DNA of 62,707 bases from Candidatus Gemmiger excrementavium. GTDB lineage: Bacteria; Bacillota; Clostridia; Oscillospirales; Ruminococcaceae. Shown in pieces: positions 49,651-56,799 of the stretch. The notes beneath the pieces are model-generated. The model was not told where the DNA came from and ran no database searches. It saw only the letters and a program-made list of their open reading frames with translations. Both the position numbers and the translations under genes were made by a program. The DNA is taken from the NCBI GenBank assembly GCA_019116485.1, contig DXBO01000016.1, forward strand, positions 1 through 62,707, written 5' to 3'. The first letter of the stretch is position 1. Each line of letters begins with the position of its first letter.

Positions 49651-50727
49651 TCACAGCAAATTTTCCAGAATGGCGTTCTGCACCACCATCCCGGCGGGGG
49701 TCAGCTGCAGGCGGCCCCCATCGAATCGGGCGTACCCGGCTGCCTCACATTGGCGCAGAAAGGCTTGCTGTGGGGCGGTAAAATGCCCGCCCCACCGGGC
49801 GTATTCCTGTAAATCCAGGCCACGGGTCAGCCGCAGCTGCATCAGCAGGAAATCCTCGGCGTCACAGACGCCCTCTTCCTGTTCCGTGGCGGAGCCGTCT
49901 ATAAAACTGTGAACGTCGTCGGGCCAGTAGCTGCGCAACCCGGCCATGCAGCTGTGGGCGGCGGGGCCGATGCCCAGGTAGTCCCGGCAGTTCCAGTACA
50001 GCAGGTTGTGCCGCCCTTCATGCCCCGGGCGGGCAAAGTTGCTGATCTCGTACTGGCGGTAGCCGGCGGCCTCCAGCTGGCGTACCGCATAGAGGTAAAA
50101 GTCCGCTGCTGCGTCGGCGTCGGGCAGGCCATCGGGCGGAAATCTGGCAAAGGCGGTGCCCGGCTCGATCTTGAGCAGATACGCCGAAATATGGGTACAG
50201 CCGCCCTGCCGCAGCAAAGCCAGCGTGGCGTCAAACTCGGCATTGGTGTAGTGGGGCAGTGCCAGCATGATGTCGCCGCACAGTTCAGGGAACCCGGCGT
50301 CCCGGGCCAGGCGCAGGGCTTCGGCGGCCCGGGCGGCGGTGTGGGTACGGCCCAGGCGGCGCAGTTGGGCGTCGTCGGCACTCTGTACGCCGAAGCTCAG
50401 CCGGGTGACGCCGGCGGCGCGGAACCCCCGCAGCGTTTCTGCGGTCACACCGTCGGGGTTGGCCTCCAGGGTGATCTCGGCCCCGGGCAGGGGGGCGGCG
50501 GCCTCAACGAGTTGTGCCACCTGGGCAGGGGAGAGCAGCCCCGGGGTGCCGCCGCCGAAATAGAGGGTGTCAGGGCGGCGGGTGTTCTTTTTCAGTTTCA
50601 GTTCCCGCAGCAGGGCGTCCACATAGGGCTGGGGAACACCGCGGGCGCCGGGGGACGAGTAAAAATCACAGTACCGGCACTTGGACCGGCAGTAAGGAAT
50701 ATGCAGATAGATGCCGAATGAATCCAT
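49651..50727 (-). CDS. hemW: Radical SAM heme chaperone HemW (coproporphyrinogen oxidase-like)
   Basis: A 358-residue radical SAM protein. The cluster ligands are Cys13, Cys17 and Cys20 in HIPYCRSKCRYCDFYS; the fourth cysteine of true HemN (CXC) is replaced by Phe22, which marks HemW, a heme-binding chaperone rather than an oxidase. TLYFGGGTPGLL, ITLEANPDG, RLSFGVQSADDAQLRRLGR and the HemW motif RHNLLYWNCRDYLGIGPAAHS follow. ATG 50727 is chosen because homology starts there, though the ribosome site is weak. Whether this organism makes or scavenges heme cannot be told. Confidence 0.9.
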   Translation of the reverse strand: MDSFGIYLHIPYCRSKCRYCDFYSSPGARGVPQPYVDALLRELKLKKNTRRPDTLYFGGGTPGLLSPAQVAQLVEAAAPLPGAEITLEANPDGVTAETLRGFRAAGVTRLSFGVQSADDAQLRRLGRTHTAARAAEALRLARDAGFPELCGDIMLALPHYTNAEFDATLALLRQGGCTHISAYLLKIEPGTAFARFPPDGLPDADAAADFYLYAVRQLEAAGYRQYEISNFARPGHEGRHNLLYWNCRDYLGIGPAAHSCMAGLRSYWPDDVHSFIDGSATEQEEGVCDAEDFLLMQLRLTRGLDLQEYARWGGHFTAPQQAFLRQCEAAGYARFDGGRLQLTPAGMVVQNAILENLL

Positions 50728-50780
50728 TCTTGACTTTTTTGCCTTTCTATAGGATACTGTTAACAGGTACTTCATAAATT

Positions 50781-50796
50781 TGTGATGCTTTTCACA
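50781..50796. promoter_or_regulatory. CRP-type palindrome TGTGA-N6-TCACA
   Basis: A perfect match to the classical CRP core, in AT-rich flanks, between hemW and the Bax-inhibitor gene. Its centre is about 31.5 bases before the predicted start of the latter, where it would overlap the -35 region. Confidence 0.5.
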
Positions 50797-50807
50797 TCTT
50801 TTATGGA

Positions 50808-50813
50808 TATAAT
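50808..50813 (+). promoter_or_regulatory. Promoter -10 of the Bax-inhibitor gene
   Basis: Perfect TATAAT. No convincing -35 at 17 bases (ATGCTT); the region is occupied by the CRP-type palindrome. Confidence 0.5.
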
Positions 50814-50839
50814 ACCGTATCAAGAAAGGGGAATCAACC

Positions 50840-51556
50840 ATGTATCAGAACTACAATGATGTTTCCTATGCAGAGAGCCCGTTTGGAACTCTCAGCCAAT
50901 ATATGAGCAAAACTTTTGGCTGGATGTTCGCCGGCCTGCTGGTGACCTTTGCCGTGGGCATCGGCACCGTGATGAGCGGGCTGATCGTTCCGCTGGTCAA
51001 CACAGGCCTGATCTTTGCCACCACCATCGCTGAGCTGGTTTTGGTGTTCGTGCTGTCGGCCCGTATTACCAAGATTCAGCCCGGCACCGCCACGGGGCTG
51101 TTCTTCGCCTACGCGGTGCTCAACGGCATGAACCTGTCCACCATCTTCCTGGTGTACAGCGTGGGCAGCCTGATCCTGGCGTTCCTGGTGGGCGCGGTCT
51201 ATTTTGGCGTGATGGCCGTCTACGGTGCCACTACCCACAAGGACCTTACCGGCTGGGGCCCCAAGCTGCTGGGCGGGCTTATTGCCATGCTGGTCTGCTC
51301 GCTGGTGGGCAGCCTCTTTGCGATGATGGGCATGAACTTCGGCTTCCTTGACCTGGTGCTGTGCGCCGTGGGTCTGCTGATCTTCATGGGCCTGACTGCC
51401 TATGACACCCAGATGCTCAAGCATCACTACGCCTACTTTGGCGGGGATGCGGCCATGCTGCACAAGAGTGCCATCATCGGCGCGCTGAACCTGTATCTGG
51501 ACTTCATCAACATTTTCCTGTATATCCTGCGTATGCTTGGCCGCCGCAGCGACTGA
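50840..51556 (+). CDS. Bax inhibitor-1/YccA family membrane protein
   Basis: A 238-residue protein with seven membrane helices, of the BI-1/YccA/YetJ family. Bacterial members such as YetJ are pH-sensitive calcium leak channels. The N-terminus YMSKTFGWMFAGLLVTFAVG and the C-terminal GLTAYDTQMLKHHY with the paired aspartate, then GALNLYLDFINIFLYILRMLG, are typical. AAGGGG precedes ATG 50840. It is monocistronic, between a CRP-type palindrome and a strong terminator. Confidence 0.92.
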   Translation: MYQNYNDVSYAESPFGTLSQYMSKTFGWMFAGLLVTFAVGIGTVMSGLIVPLVNTGLIFATTIAELVLVFVLSARITKIQPGTATGLFFAYAVLNGMNLSTIFLVYSVGSLILAFLVGAVYFGVMAVYGATTHKDLTGWGPKLLGGLIAMLVCSLVGSLFAMMGMNFGFLDLVLCAVGLLIFMGLTAYDTQMLKHHYAYFGGDAAMLHKSAIIGALNLYLDFINIFLYILRMLGRRSD

Positions 51557-51577
51557 GCCCGCCGCAGTAAAGAACTT

Positions 51578-51615
51578 CAAAAGGGGCACGGGCCACAGGG
51601 TCCGCGCCCCTTTTG
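51578..51615 (+). terminator. Terminator of the Bax-inhibitor gene
   Basis: CAAAAGGGGC pairs with GCCCCTTTTG, extended by CGG/CCG, ending in four T residues. Confidence 0.85.
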
Positions 51616-51632
51616 CGTTGAATGTTTCGGGC

Positions 51633-51661
51633 TTGACAAATCCCGGCGGCATGGCTATACT
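51633..51661 (+). promoter_or_regulatory. Promoter of the T-box-pheST operon
   Basis: Perfect TTGACA at 51633-51638 and TATACT at 51656-51661, 17-bp spacer. Confidence 0.85.
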
Positions 51662-51667
51662 GATGAA

Positions 51668-51946
51668 GTATACAAAAACGCTTTGATGGAGAGAGTACGC
51701 GTGGGTCCGTTGGACCAGAGAGGGCAGTCACCGGCTGAAAGCTGCCTGCAGCCGCCCGCGCCGAAGTTCGCTCCTGAGTGGTGCGCGGGAACCGCCGCTT
51801 TTGCGGCCCAGTAGCGTGCAACGGCCCCTGCACCGTTACCGGCAGATAAAGAGTGCCGCATGTTCGCATGCGGAACACGGGTGGTACCGCGGAGTTTTGA
51901 CTGACCAAGGCTTCGTCCCTGATTCGTACAGGGACGAGGCCTTTTT
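51668..51946 (+). ncRNA. T-box leader sensing tRNA-Phe, with terminator
   Basis: The leader has the T-box core GGGTGGTACCGCG at 51879-51891, which pairs with the uncharged tRNA acceptor end. A terminator stem at 51907-51946 (CGTCCCTG/CAGGGACG, then five T) ends it. A Stem I with AGAGAG and GGCTGAAAGC precedes. TTC at 51767-51769, just before CTCCTGAG, is the likely Phe specifier. Uncharged tRNA-Phe would prevent termination and raise pheST expression. The TTC assignment comes from position and the downstream genes, not from a folded model. Confidence 0.88.
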
Positions 51947-51981
51947 GTTTTGCCCCGCCCCGAGTTAAGCGGAGGTGTACT

Positions 51982-53004
51982 ATGGAAGACAAGATCAAAG
52001 AATTGCGCGCCGCCATTGAAGCGGCGGGTGCCGCTGTGGCCGATGAGGCCCAGCTGTCCGACTTCTGGCAGAAGTTCTTAAGCAAGAACGGCGCCGTGGC
52101 CGGGCTGACCAAATCCCTGCGGGATGTGCCCAAAGAGGAGCGCCCCACCATGGGCAAAACTATCAACGAATTCAAGAACTGGGCCGAAACACAGTATCAG
52201 GCTCTGTCCGCCCAGGTGGAGCGGGCGGCCCTGGCAGCCCGCAACGCGGCGGAAACCGTGGATATCACCATGCCCGCCAAGGTGCGCCCCACCGGCAACC
52301 TGCACCCCATCACCCTGGTCAAGAACGAGATCGTGGATGCTTTCGCGGGTATGGGCTTTGAAATTTACGAGGGCCCCGAGATCGAGGACGACGACCACAA
52401 CTTTACCCGGCTGAACGTGCCCAAGAACCATCCCGCCCGGGATATGCAGGACACCTTCTATGTGGCAGAGGACATCGTGCTGCGCACCCAGACCAGCGGC
52501 GGCCAGATTCGTGTCATGGACCGGGAAAAGCCGCCCATCAAGGTGCTGGTGCCGGGCCGCGTCTTCCGCTCCGACTCGGATGCCACCCACAGCCCCATGT
52601 TCCATCAGATGGAGGGCCTTGTGGTGGATAAGGGCATTACCCTGTGCGACCTGCAGGGCATGCTGGACAAGTTTGTCCAGGCACTGTTCGGCCCCGAGGT
52701 CAAGACCCGTCTGCGTCCGTCCTACTTTCCCTTCACCGAGCCCAGCGTGGAGGTAGATGTCAGCTGTTTTGCCTGCGGCGGCAAGGGCTGCCCGCTGTGC
52801 AAGCATACCGGCTGGATCGAAGTGCTGGGCGCCGGTGTGGTGCATCACAGCGTGCTGGAAAACTGCGGCATTGACCCCAAGGTTTACTCCGGCTTTGCCT
52901 TTGGCATCGGCATCGAGCGTATCGCCATGCTCAAGTACGGCATCAACAACATCGGCCTGATGTTTGAAAACGATCTGCGTTTCCTGAAGCAGTTCGAGGA
53001 TTGA
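51982..53004 (+). CDS. pheS: Phenylalanine--tRNA ligase alpha subunit
   Basis: The 340-residue catalytic subunit of the alpha2-beta2 class II synthetase charging tRNA-Phe. The N-terminal coiled coil (about 1-90) binds tRNA. Motif 2 regions appear in [43 protein letters not shown], and [12 protein letters not shown]-type [15 protein letters not shown]. Motif 3 is [19 protein letters not shown] Cys-rich insert [17 protein letters not shown], seen in many family members, lies between. GGAGG precedes ATG 51982. Expression is controlled by the T-box leader. Confidence 0.97.
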   Translation: MEDKIKELRAAIEAAGAAVADEAQLSDFWQKFLSKNGAVAGLTKSLRDVPKEERPTMGKTINEFKNWAETQYQALSAQVERAALAARNAAETVDITMPAKVRPTGNLHPITLVKNEIVDAFAGMGFEIYEGPEIEDDDHNFTRLNVPKNHPARDMQDTFYVAEDIVLRTQTSGGQIRVMDREKPPIKVLVPGRVFRSDSDATHSPMFHQMEGLVVDKGITLCDLQGMLDKFVQALFGPEVKTRLRPSYFPFTEPSVEVDVSCFACGGKGCPLCKHTGWIEVLGAGVVHHSVLENCGIDPKVYSGFAFGIGIERIAMLKYGINNIGLMFENDLRFLKQFED

Positions 53005-53020
53005 GAGGGGGATGTCTGGA

Positions 53021-55444
53021 ATGAAAGTACCATTCAGCTGGTTGAAACAGTATGTGGATATCGACGTTACCGCCCAGGAACTGGAGGGCAAACTTTTTGA
53101 CTGCGGTTTCGAGGTGGAGGAACTGATCGATCTGTCTGCCGATATCGACAAGGTGGTTGTGGGTGTCGTCACCGAGTGTGTGCCCCAGGAGGGGACCCAC
53201 CTGCACGTCTGCAAGGTGGACTGCGGTGAGTATGGCCACGATATCCAGATCTCCACCGGCGCACCCAACGTCTACGCGGGCATGCACACCCCCGCCGCGC
53301 TGGACGGCTCCACGCTGCCCGGCGGCATCAAGATCAAGGCCAAACCCCTGATGGGCATCGAGTCCAACGGCATGCTCTGCAGCGGTGAGGAACTGGGCCT
53401 CAACGAAGACCTGTACCCCAGCGCCGAGGTCTACGGTCTGCTGGACCTGCCCAAGGATACCGTGCCCGGCACCCCTATCCAGCAGGTGGTGGGCCTGGAC
53501 GACTATATCTTCGATATTTCGGTGACTTCCAACCGGCCCGACTGCCAGAGCGTGCTGGGCATCGCCCGGGAAGTGGCTGCCGCACTGGGCAAGCCGCTGA
53601 AAATGCCCGCTACCGACTATACTACCTCCGATACCGTGGACCCGCGCCTGTCCATCACGGTGGAAGCGCCGGACCTCTGCCCCCGCTATGTGGGCCACTA
53701 TGTGCATAACATCACCCCCGGTCCCTCTCCCCGCTGGATGCGCCGTCAACTGGCCCTGTGCGGCCTGCGCAGCATCTCCAACGTGGTGGACATCACCAAC
53801 TACGTGATGCTGGAAATCGGCCAGCCCATGCACGCTTTTGATATGGACACCCTGGAAAGCTGCCAGATCATCGTGCGCCGTGCCAAGGAAGGGGAGGAGA
53901 TCACCACCCTGGACGGCAAGGAGTTCAAGCTGACCCCCAACAACCTGGTCATCTGCGACGGCAGCAAGCCGGTGGCGCTGGCCGGTGTCATGGGCGGTCT
54001 GAACAGCGAGATCAAGGACAGCACCACCCAGCTGCTGTTCGAGTCTGCCAAGTTCGCCCGGGATAACATCCGCAAGACCGCCCGCGGCCTGGGCCAGAAC
54101 ACGGATGCCTCCAGCCATTACGAGAAAGGCATCTCGGAGTATACCACTGAGCTGGGCATGGCCCGCGCCCTGCACCTGATCCAGGAGTTGGGCTGCGGCG
54201 AAGTCACCGCCAGCCATTTCGACTGTTCCGCCGGTGCCCCCCGTGAGGGCAAGAAGTTCACCGCTACCGTCAGCGGCATCAATGCCATCCTGGGCATCAC
54301 GGTGCCCACCGATGCAGTGCTGGACATCCTGCGCCGCCTGCAGTTTGAGGTGACGCTGGAAGCGGACGGTGATACCATGCGGGTCACTGCCCCCCGCTGG
54401 CGCGAGGATATCGAGATCGGTGAGCCCGACCTGGCTGAGGAAGTCATCCGGGAATATGGCTATGACCACATCAAGCCCACTTTCCTGAAAGCCGCCCAGG
54501 TCACCACCGGTGGCCTGACCGCCGACCAGAAAGCCCGCGCCAAGGCCAAGCGCACCATGTGCGCCCAGGGCTTCTATGAGGCCGAGACCCTGGCCTTCTA
54601 CGCCGATGCGGACCTGGATATGCTGCATATCGCACCTGACGCGCCGGAGCGCAAGGTCATCCGCATCCTCAACCCCATCTCCTCCAACCTGACCATTATG
54701 CGCTCCCTGCTGGCACCGTCCCTGCTCAATGTGGTGGTGGACAACCTGAAGAAGGGCAACGCCGAGGGCCGCCTGTTCGAACTGTCCAACATCTATATCC
54801 CCAAGCAGCTGCCCGTCACTGAACTGCCCGAGGAGCGCCTGCACCTGGGCTTTGCCGCCTGGGGCGATGGGGAGGATTTCTTCACCCTCAAGGGCGCCGT
54901 CCAGGCGCTGGGCGAAGCCTTCGGTCTGGAGCTGAGTGTGGAGCGCGCCGCCGATGTGCCCTGGCTGCATCCCGGCATCGCCGCCTGGATTCTCTTTGCC
55001 GGGGAACGGGTAGGTGTGTTCGGCAAATTGGCCAACGATGTGACAGCCGAACTGAAACTGCCCAAAGACAGCCGCAGCAATCAGAATATCTACCTGGGCG
55101 AACTGGACTGGCCCCGCTTCTATGAGCTGGCCCCCAAAGCACTGCGCTATAACCCCATCCCCGACCTGGCGCCGGTCCAGCGTGACCTGGCTCTGGTGGC
55201 ACCCGAAGAGATGGAATGCGGTACCCTGATGGCCGAGATGCAGCGTGCCTGCAAGCAGCTGACCAAGGTGGAACTGTTCGACATCTACCGGGGCGACAAA
55301 CTGGGCGCCGGCAAAAAGAGCATGGCTTTCAGCCTGTATTTCCAGCCGGGAGACAAGCCTTTCGCCGCCGACGAGGTGGACCGCTTCATCAAGAAAATCC
55401 TGGGCAACCTGAAATTCAAACTGGGCATCGAGATCCGCGAGTGA
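53021..55444 (+). CDS. pheT: Phenylalanine--tRNA ligase beta subunit
   Basis: The 807-residue beta subunit, the editing and tRNA-binding partner of PheS. Order: N-terminal MKVPFSWLKQYVDIDV, EMAP-like tRNA-binding domain (about 40-150), B3/4 editing domain (about 205-380, LSTDKAV-less, with HAFDMDTL), and B5 (about 400-470, REDIEIGEPDLAEEVIREYGYD). A catalytic-like core and the C-terminal ferredoxin-fold anticodon-binding domain (PVQRDLALVAPEEME, about 715-807) follow. I use ATG 53021; ATG 53012 directly touches the GAGAGGGGG site. It is 16 bases from pheS in one operon. Confidence 0.96.
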   Translation: MKVPFSWLKQYVDIDVTAQELEGKLFDCGFEVEELIDLSADIDKVVVGVVTECVPQEGTHLHVCKVDCGEYGHDIQISTGAPNVYAGMHTPAALDGSTLPGGIKIKAKPLMGIESNGMLCSGEELGLNEDLYPSAEVYGLLDLPKDTVPGTPIQQVVGLDDYIFDISVTSNRPDCQSVLGIAREVAAALGKPLKMPATDYTTSDTVDPRLSITVEAPDLCPRYVGHYVHNITPGPSPRWMRRQLALCGLRSISNVVDITNYVMLEIGQPMHAFDMDTLESCQIIVRRAKEGEEITTLDGKEFKLTPNNLVICDGSKPVALAGVMGGLNSEIKDSTTQLLFESAKFARDNIRKTARGLGQNTDASSHYEKGISEYTTELGMARALHLIQELGCGEVTASHFDCSAGAPREGKKFTATVSGINAILGITVPTDAVLDILRRLQFEVTLEADGDTMRVTAPRWREDIEIGEPDLAEEVIREYGYDHIKPTFLKAAQVTTGGLTADQKARAKAKRTMCAQGFYEAETLAFYADADLDMLHIAPDAPERKVIRILNPISSNLTIMRSLLAPSLLNVVVDNLKKGNAEGRLFELSNIYIPKQLPVTELPEERLHLGFAAWGDGEDFFTLKGAVQALGEAFGLELSVERAADVPWLHPGIAAWILFAGERVGVFGKLANDVTAELKLPKDSRSNQNIYLGELDWPRFYELAPKALRYNPIPDLAPVQRDLALVAPEEMECGTLMAEMQRACKQLTKVELFDIYRGDKLGAGKKSMAFSLYFQPGDKPFAADEVDRFIKKILGNLKFKLGIEIRE

Positions 55445-55459
55445 TCCGGCCCTGACCGG

Positions 55460-55489
55460 CCGCCGTGTCCCGCCAGGGGCCCGGCGGTC
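55460..55489 (+). terminator. Weak hairpin after pheT
   Basis: CCGCCG pairs with CGGCGG, with inner CCC/GGG. There is no T-run, so termination efficiency is doubtful. Confidence 0.4.
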
Positions 55490-55500
55490 TTCGTATGGCC

Positions 55501-55529
55501 TTGCATTTTCCCCCTAAAGGGCGTATAGT
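55501..55529 (+). promoter_or_regulatory. Promoter of srtB
   Basis: TTGCAT at 55501-55506 and TATAGT at 55524-55529, 17-bp spacer. Confidence 0.75.
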
Positions 55530-55559
55530 AAAGACAAATTTGACAAGAGGAAGGTATCC

Positions 55560-56471
55560 ATGGCCAAAATCCATCGCAACGACGACCCCTACTATATTCA
55601 GAATCAGCGCAAGGCGGCTACACAGCAGCTGACCCCGCCTGCGCCGGACCTGGAACCGACTGCCCTGCCCCCCGAAGAGGAACCGGCGGAAGCTCCCGCT
55701 GCCCCGGCCCCAAAACGCCGCGGGGGCAACCTGGTATACAACATCGCCATTGTGGTGTGTTTGCTGGTGTTCCTGGTAAGCGGCGGTATGCTGCTCAAGC
55801 GCTTGTGGGAGGATCGCCAGTCGGAAAACGAGTTCGCCGCCCTGCAAAGTCTGATCGATACCGAAGCCCAGACCGGAGAGGATGCCGAAAGCAACAGCGC
55901 CAAGTTTGCCGCCCTGCGGGACCAGAACAGCGATTTTATCGGCTGGCTCTCCATCGAGGGGACCTCTCTGGATTACCCGGTTATGTACGCCCCCGACAGC
56001 AAGGATTTCTATCTGCGCCGGGATTTCAACAAGGAGTACAGTGTGTACGGCGTGCCCTACCTGGATGAAAAGACTACCTTGGGCGCCAACGACCAGAGCG
56101 AGAATCTCATCATCTACGGCCACAACATGAAGACCGGCACCATTTTTGGCTGCCTGACCGGCTACCAGAAAGCGGACTACTACGCCGAACACCCCTATGT
56201 GGAGTTTGACACGGTCTACGGTGACGGCAAGTACCAGGTGTTCGCGGCTTTCGCCATCGACGTGGTGGCCGACACCACCTTTGTCTACAACCAGTATGTG
56301 GACCTGGACGAGGCAGGTTATAATGCGTATGTGGACGAGGTCATCGCCCGCAGTGACGTGGACAGCGGCATTCGCCCGGAATACGGCGAGCAGCTGCTGA
56401 CCCTGTCCACCTGTGCCTATTCCAGTGACAATGGCCGGTATGTGGTGGTGGCACGCCGGGTGCAGGATTAA
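55560..56471 (+). CDS. srtB: Class B sortase
   Basis: A 303-residue membrane-anchored transpeptidase that cuts a C-terminal sorting motif and links proteins to peptidoglycan. Residues 1-55 are a Pro/Glu/Ala-rich cytosolic tail, 57-80 the anchor helix. The catalytic residues are His188 in IIYGHNM, Cys285 in TLSTCAY and Arg299 in VVVARR. SIEGTSLDYPVMYAPDSKDFYLRRDF and GVPYLDEKT are class B signatures. ATG 55560 follows AGAGGAAGG. No LPXTG/NPQTN-type substrate is encoded in the window, so it is probably the housekeeping sortase. Confidence 0.93.
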   Translation: MAKIHRNDDPYYIQNQRKAATQQLTPPAPDLEPTALPPEEEPAEAPAAPAPKRRGGNLVYNIAIVVCLLVFLVSGGMLLKRLWEDRQSENEFAALQSLIDTEAQTGEDAESNSAKFAALRDQNSDFIGWLSIEGTSLDYPVMYAPDSKDFYLRRDFNKEYSVYGVPYLDEKTTLGANDQSENLIIYGHNMKTGTIFGCLTGYQKADYYAEHPYVEFDTVYGDGKYQVFAAFAIDVVADTTFVYNQYVDLDEAGYNAYVDEVIARSDVDSGIRPEYGEQLLTLSTCAYSSDNGRYVVVARRVQD

Positions 56472-56534
56472 CAAACGAAATTTTCCGCTGGGCAACACTT
56501 AAGAATCTTTTGTAAAATGGCTTGGATGTGCGGG

Positions 56535-56562
56535 GAACAGCGGCTGACACTTGCCGTTGTTC
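56535..56562. promoter_or_regulatory. Inverted repeat overlapping the small-RNA promoter
   Basis: GAACAGCGGC and GCCGTTGTTC pair at nine of ten positions across eight bases. The right arm covers the -35 box at 56551-56556, so it may be an operator; it could also be a weak hairpin ending srtB. Confidence 0.4.
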
Positions 56563-56579
56563 TGAAAATATGGTATGCT
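56551..56579 (+). promoter_or_regulatory. Promoter of the candidate small RNA
   Basis: TTGCCG at 56551-56556 and TATGCT at 56574-56579, 17-bp spacer. Confidence 0.6.
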
Positions 56580-56585
56580 GTGTAC

Positions 56586-56680
56586 CGCGCGGAACTTTGC
56601 AGGTTCTTATAGGTGTAAGAAACCGGTAAGGGAGAATGCGCAAGCGGGCGGCTGTGGCCCTTGACAGCCGCCCGCTTTTT
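56586..56680 (+). ncRNA. Candidate small RNA of about 95 nt between srtB and glmS
   Basis: A free-standing unit: promoter just upstream, no frame with a ribosome site, and a strong terminator at 56644-56680 (12-bp stem GCGGGCGGCTGT/ACAGCCGCCCGC, five T). The body can form GCGC...GCGC closing a hairpin GGTTCTTA-loop-TAAGAAACC with one bulged A. It does not show the conserved core of SRP RNA, 6S RNA, tmRNA or the glmS ribozyme. The glmS promoter lies downstream of its terminator, so it is not a glmS leader. Confidence 0.5.
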
Positions 56681-56692
56681 CGTGGCAACGGG

Positions 56693-56721
56693 TAGACATT
56701 TCCGGCCAAATCGAATATACT
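56693..56721 (+). promoter_or_regulatory. Promoter of glmS
   Basis: TAGACA at 56693-56698 and TATACT at 56716-56721, 17-bp spacer. Confidence 0.65.
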
Positions 56722-56733
56722 GTTACATGGTTA

Positions 56734-56747
56734 TTTCCCTAGGGAAA
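56734..56747. promoter_or_regulatory. Perfect 14-bp palindrome in the glmS leader
   Basis: TTTCCCTAGGGAAA lies a few bases after the predicted transcription start. With no loop it suits a protein operator better than an RNA hairpin. Confidence 0.45.
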
Positions 56748-56799
56748 GTAGGGTCAAAACAAATTTGTAAGAGGAATACCTGACAGGGAGGGTATGCGT

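Noticed and set aside
56586-56799. glmS ribozyme before glmS
   Set aside because: A GCGCGGAACT word resembles the ribozyme start, but the rest of the core is absent. A terminator and a fresh promoter separate it from glmS, and the true leader is only about 70 bases.
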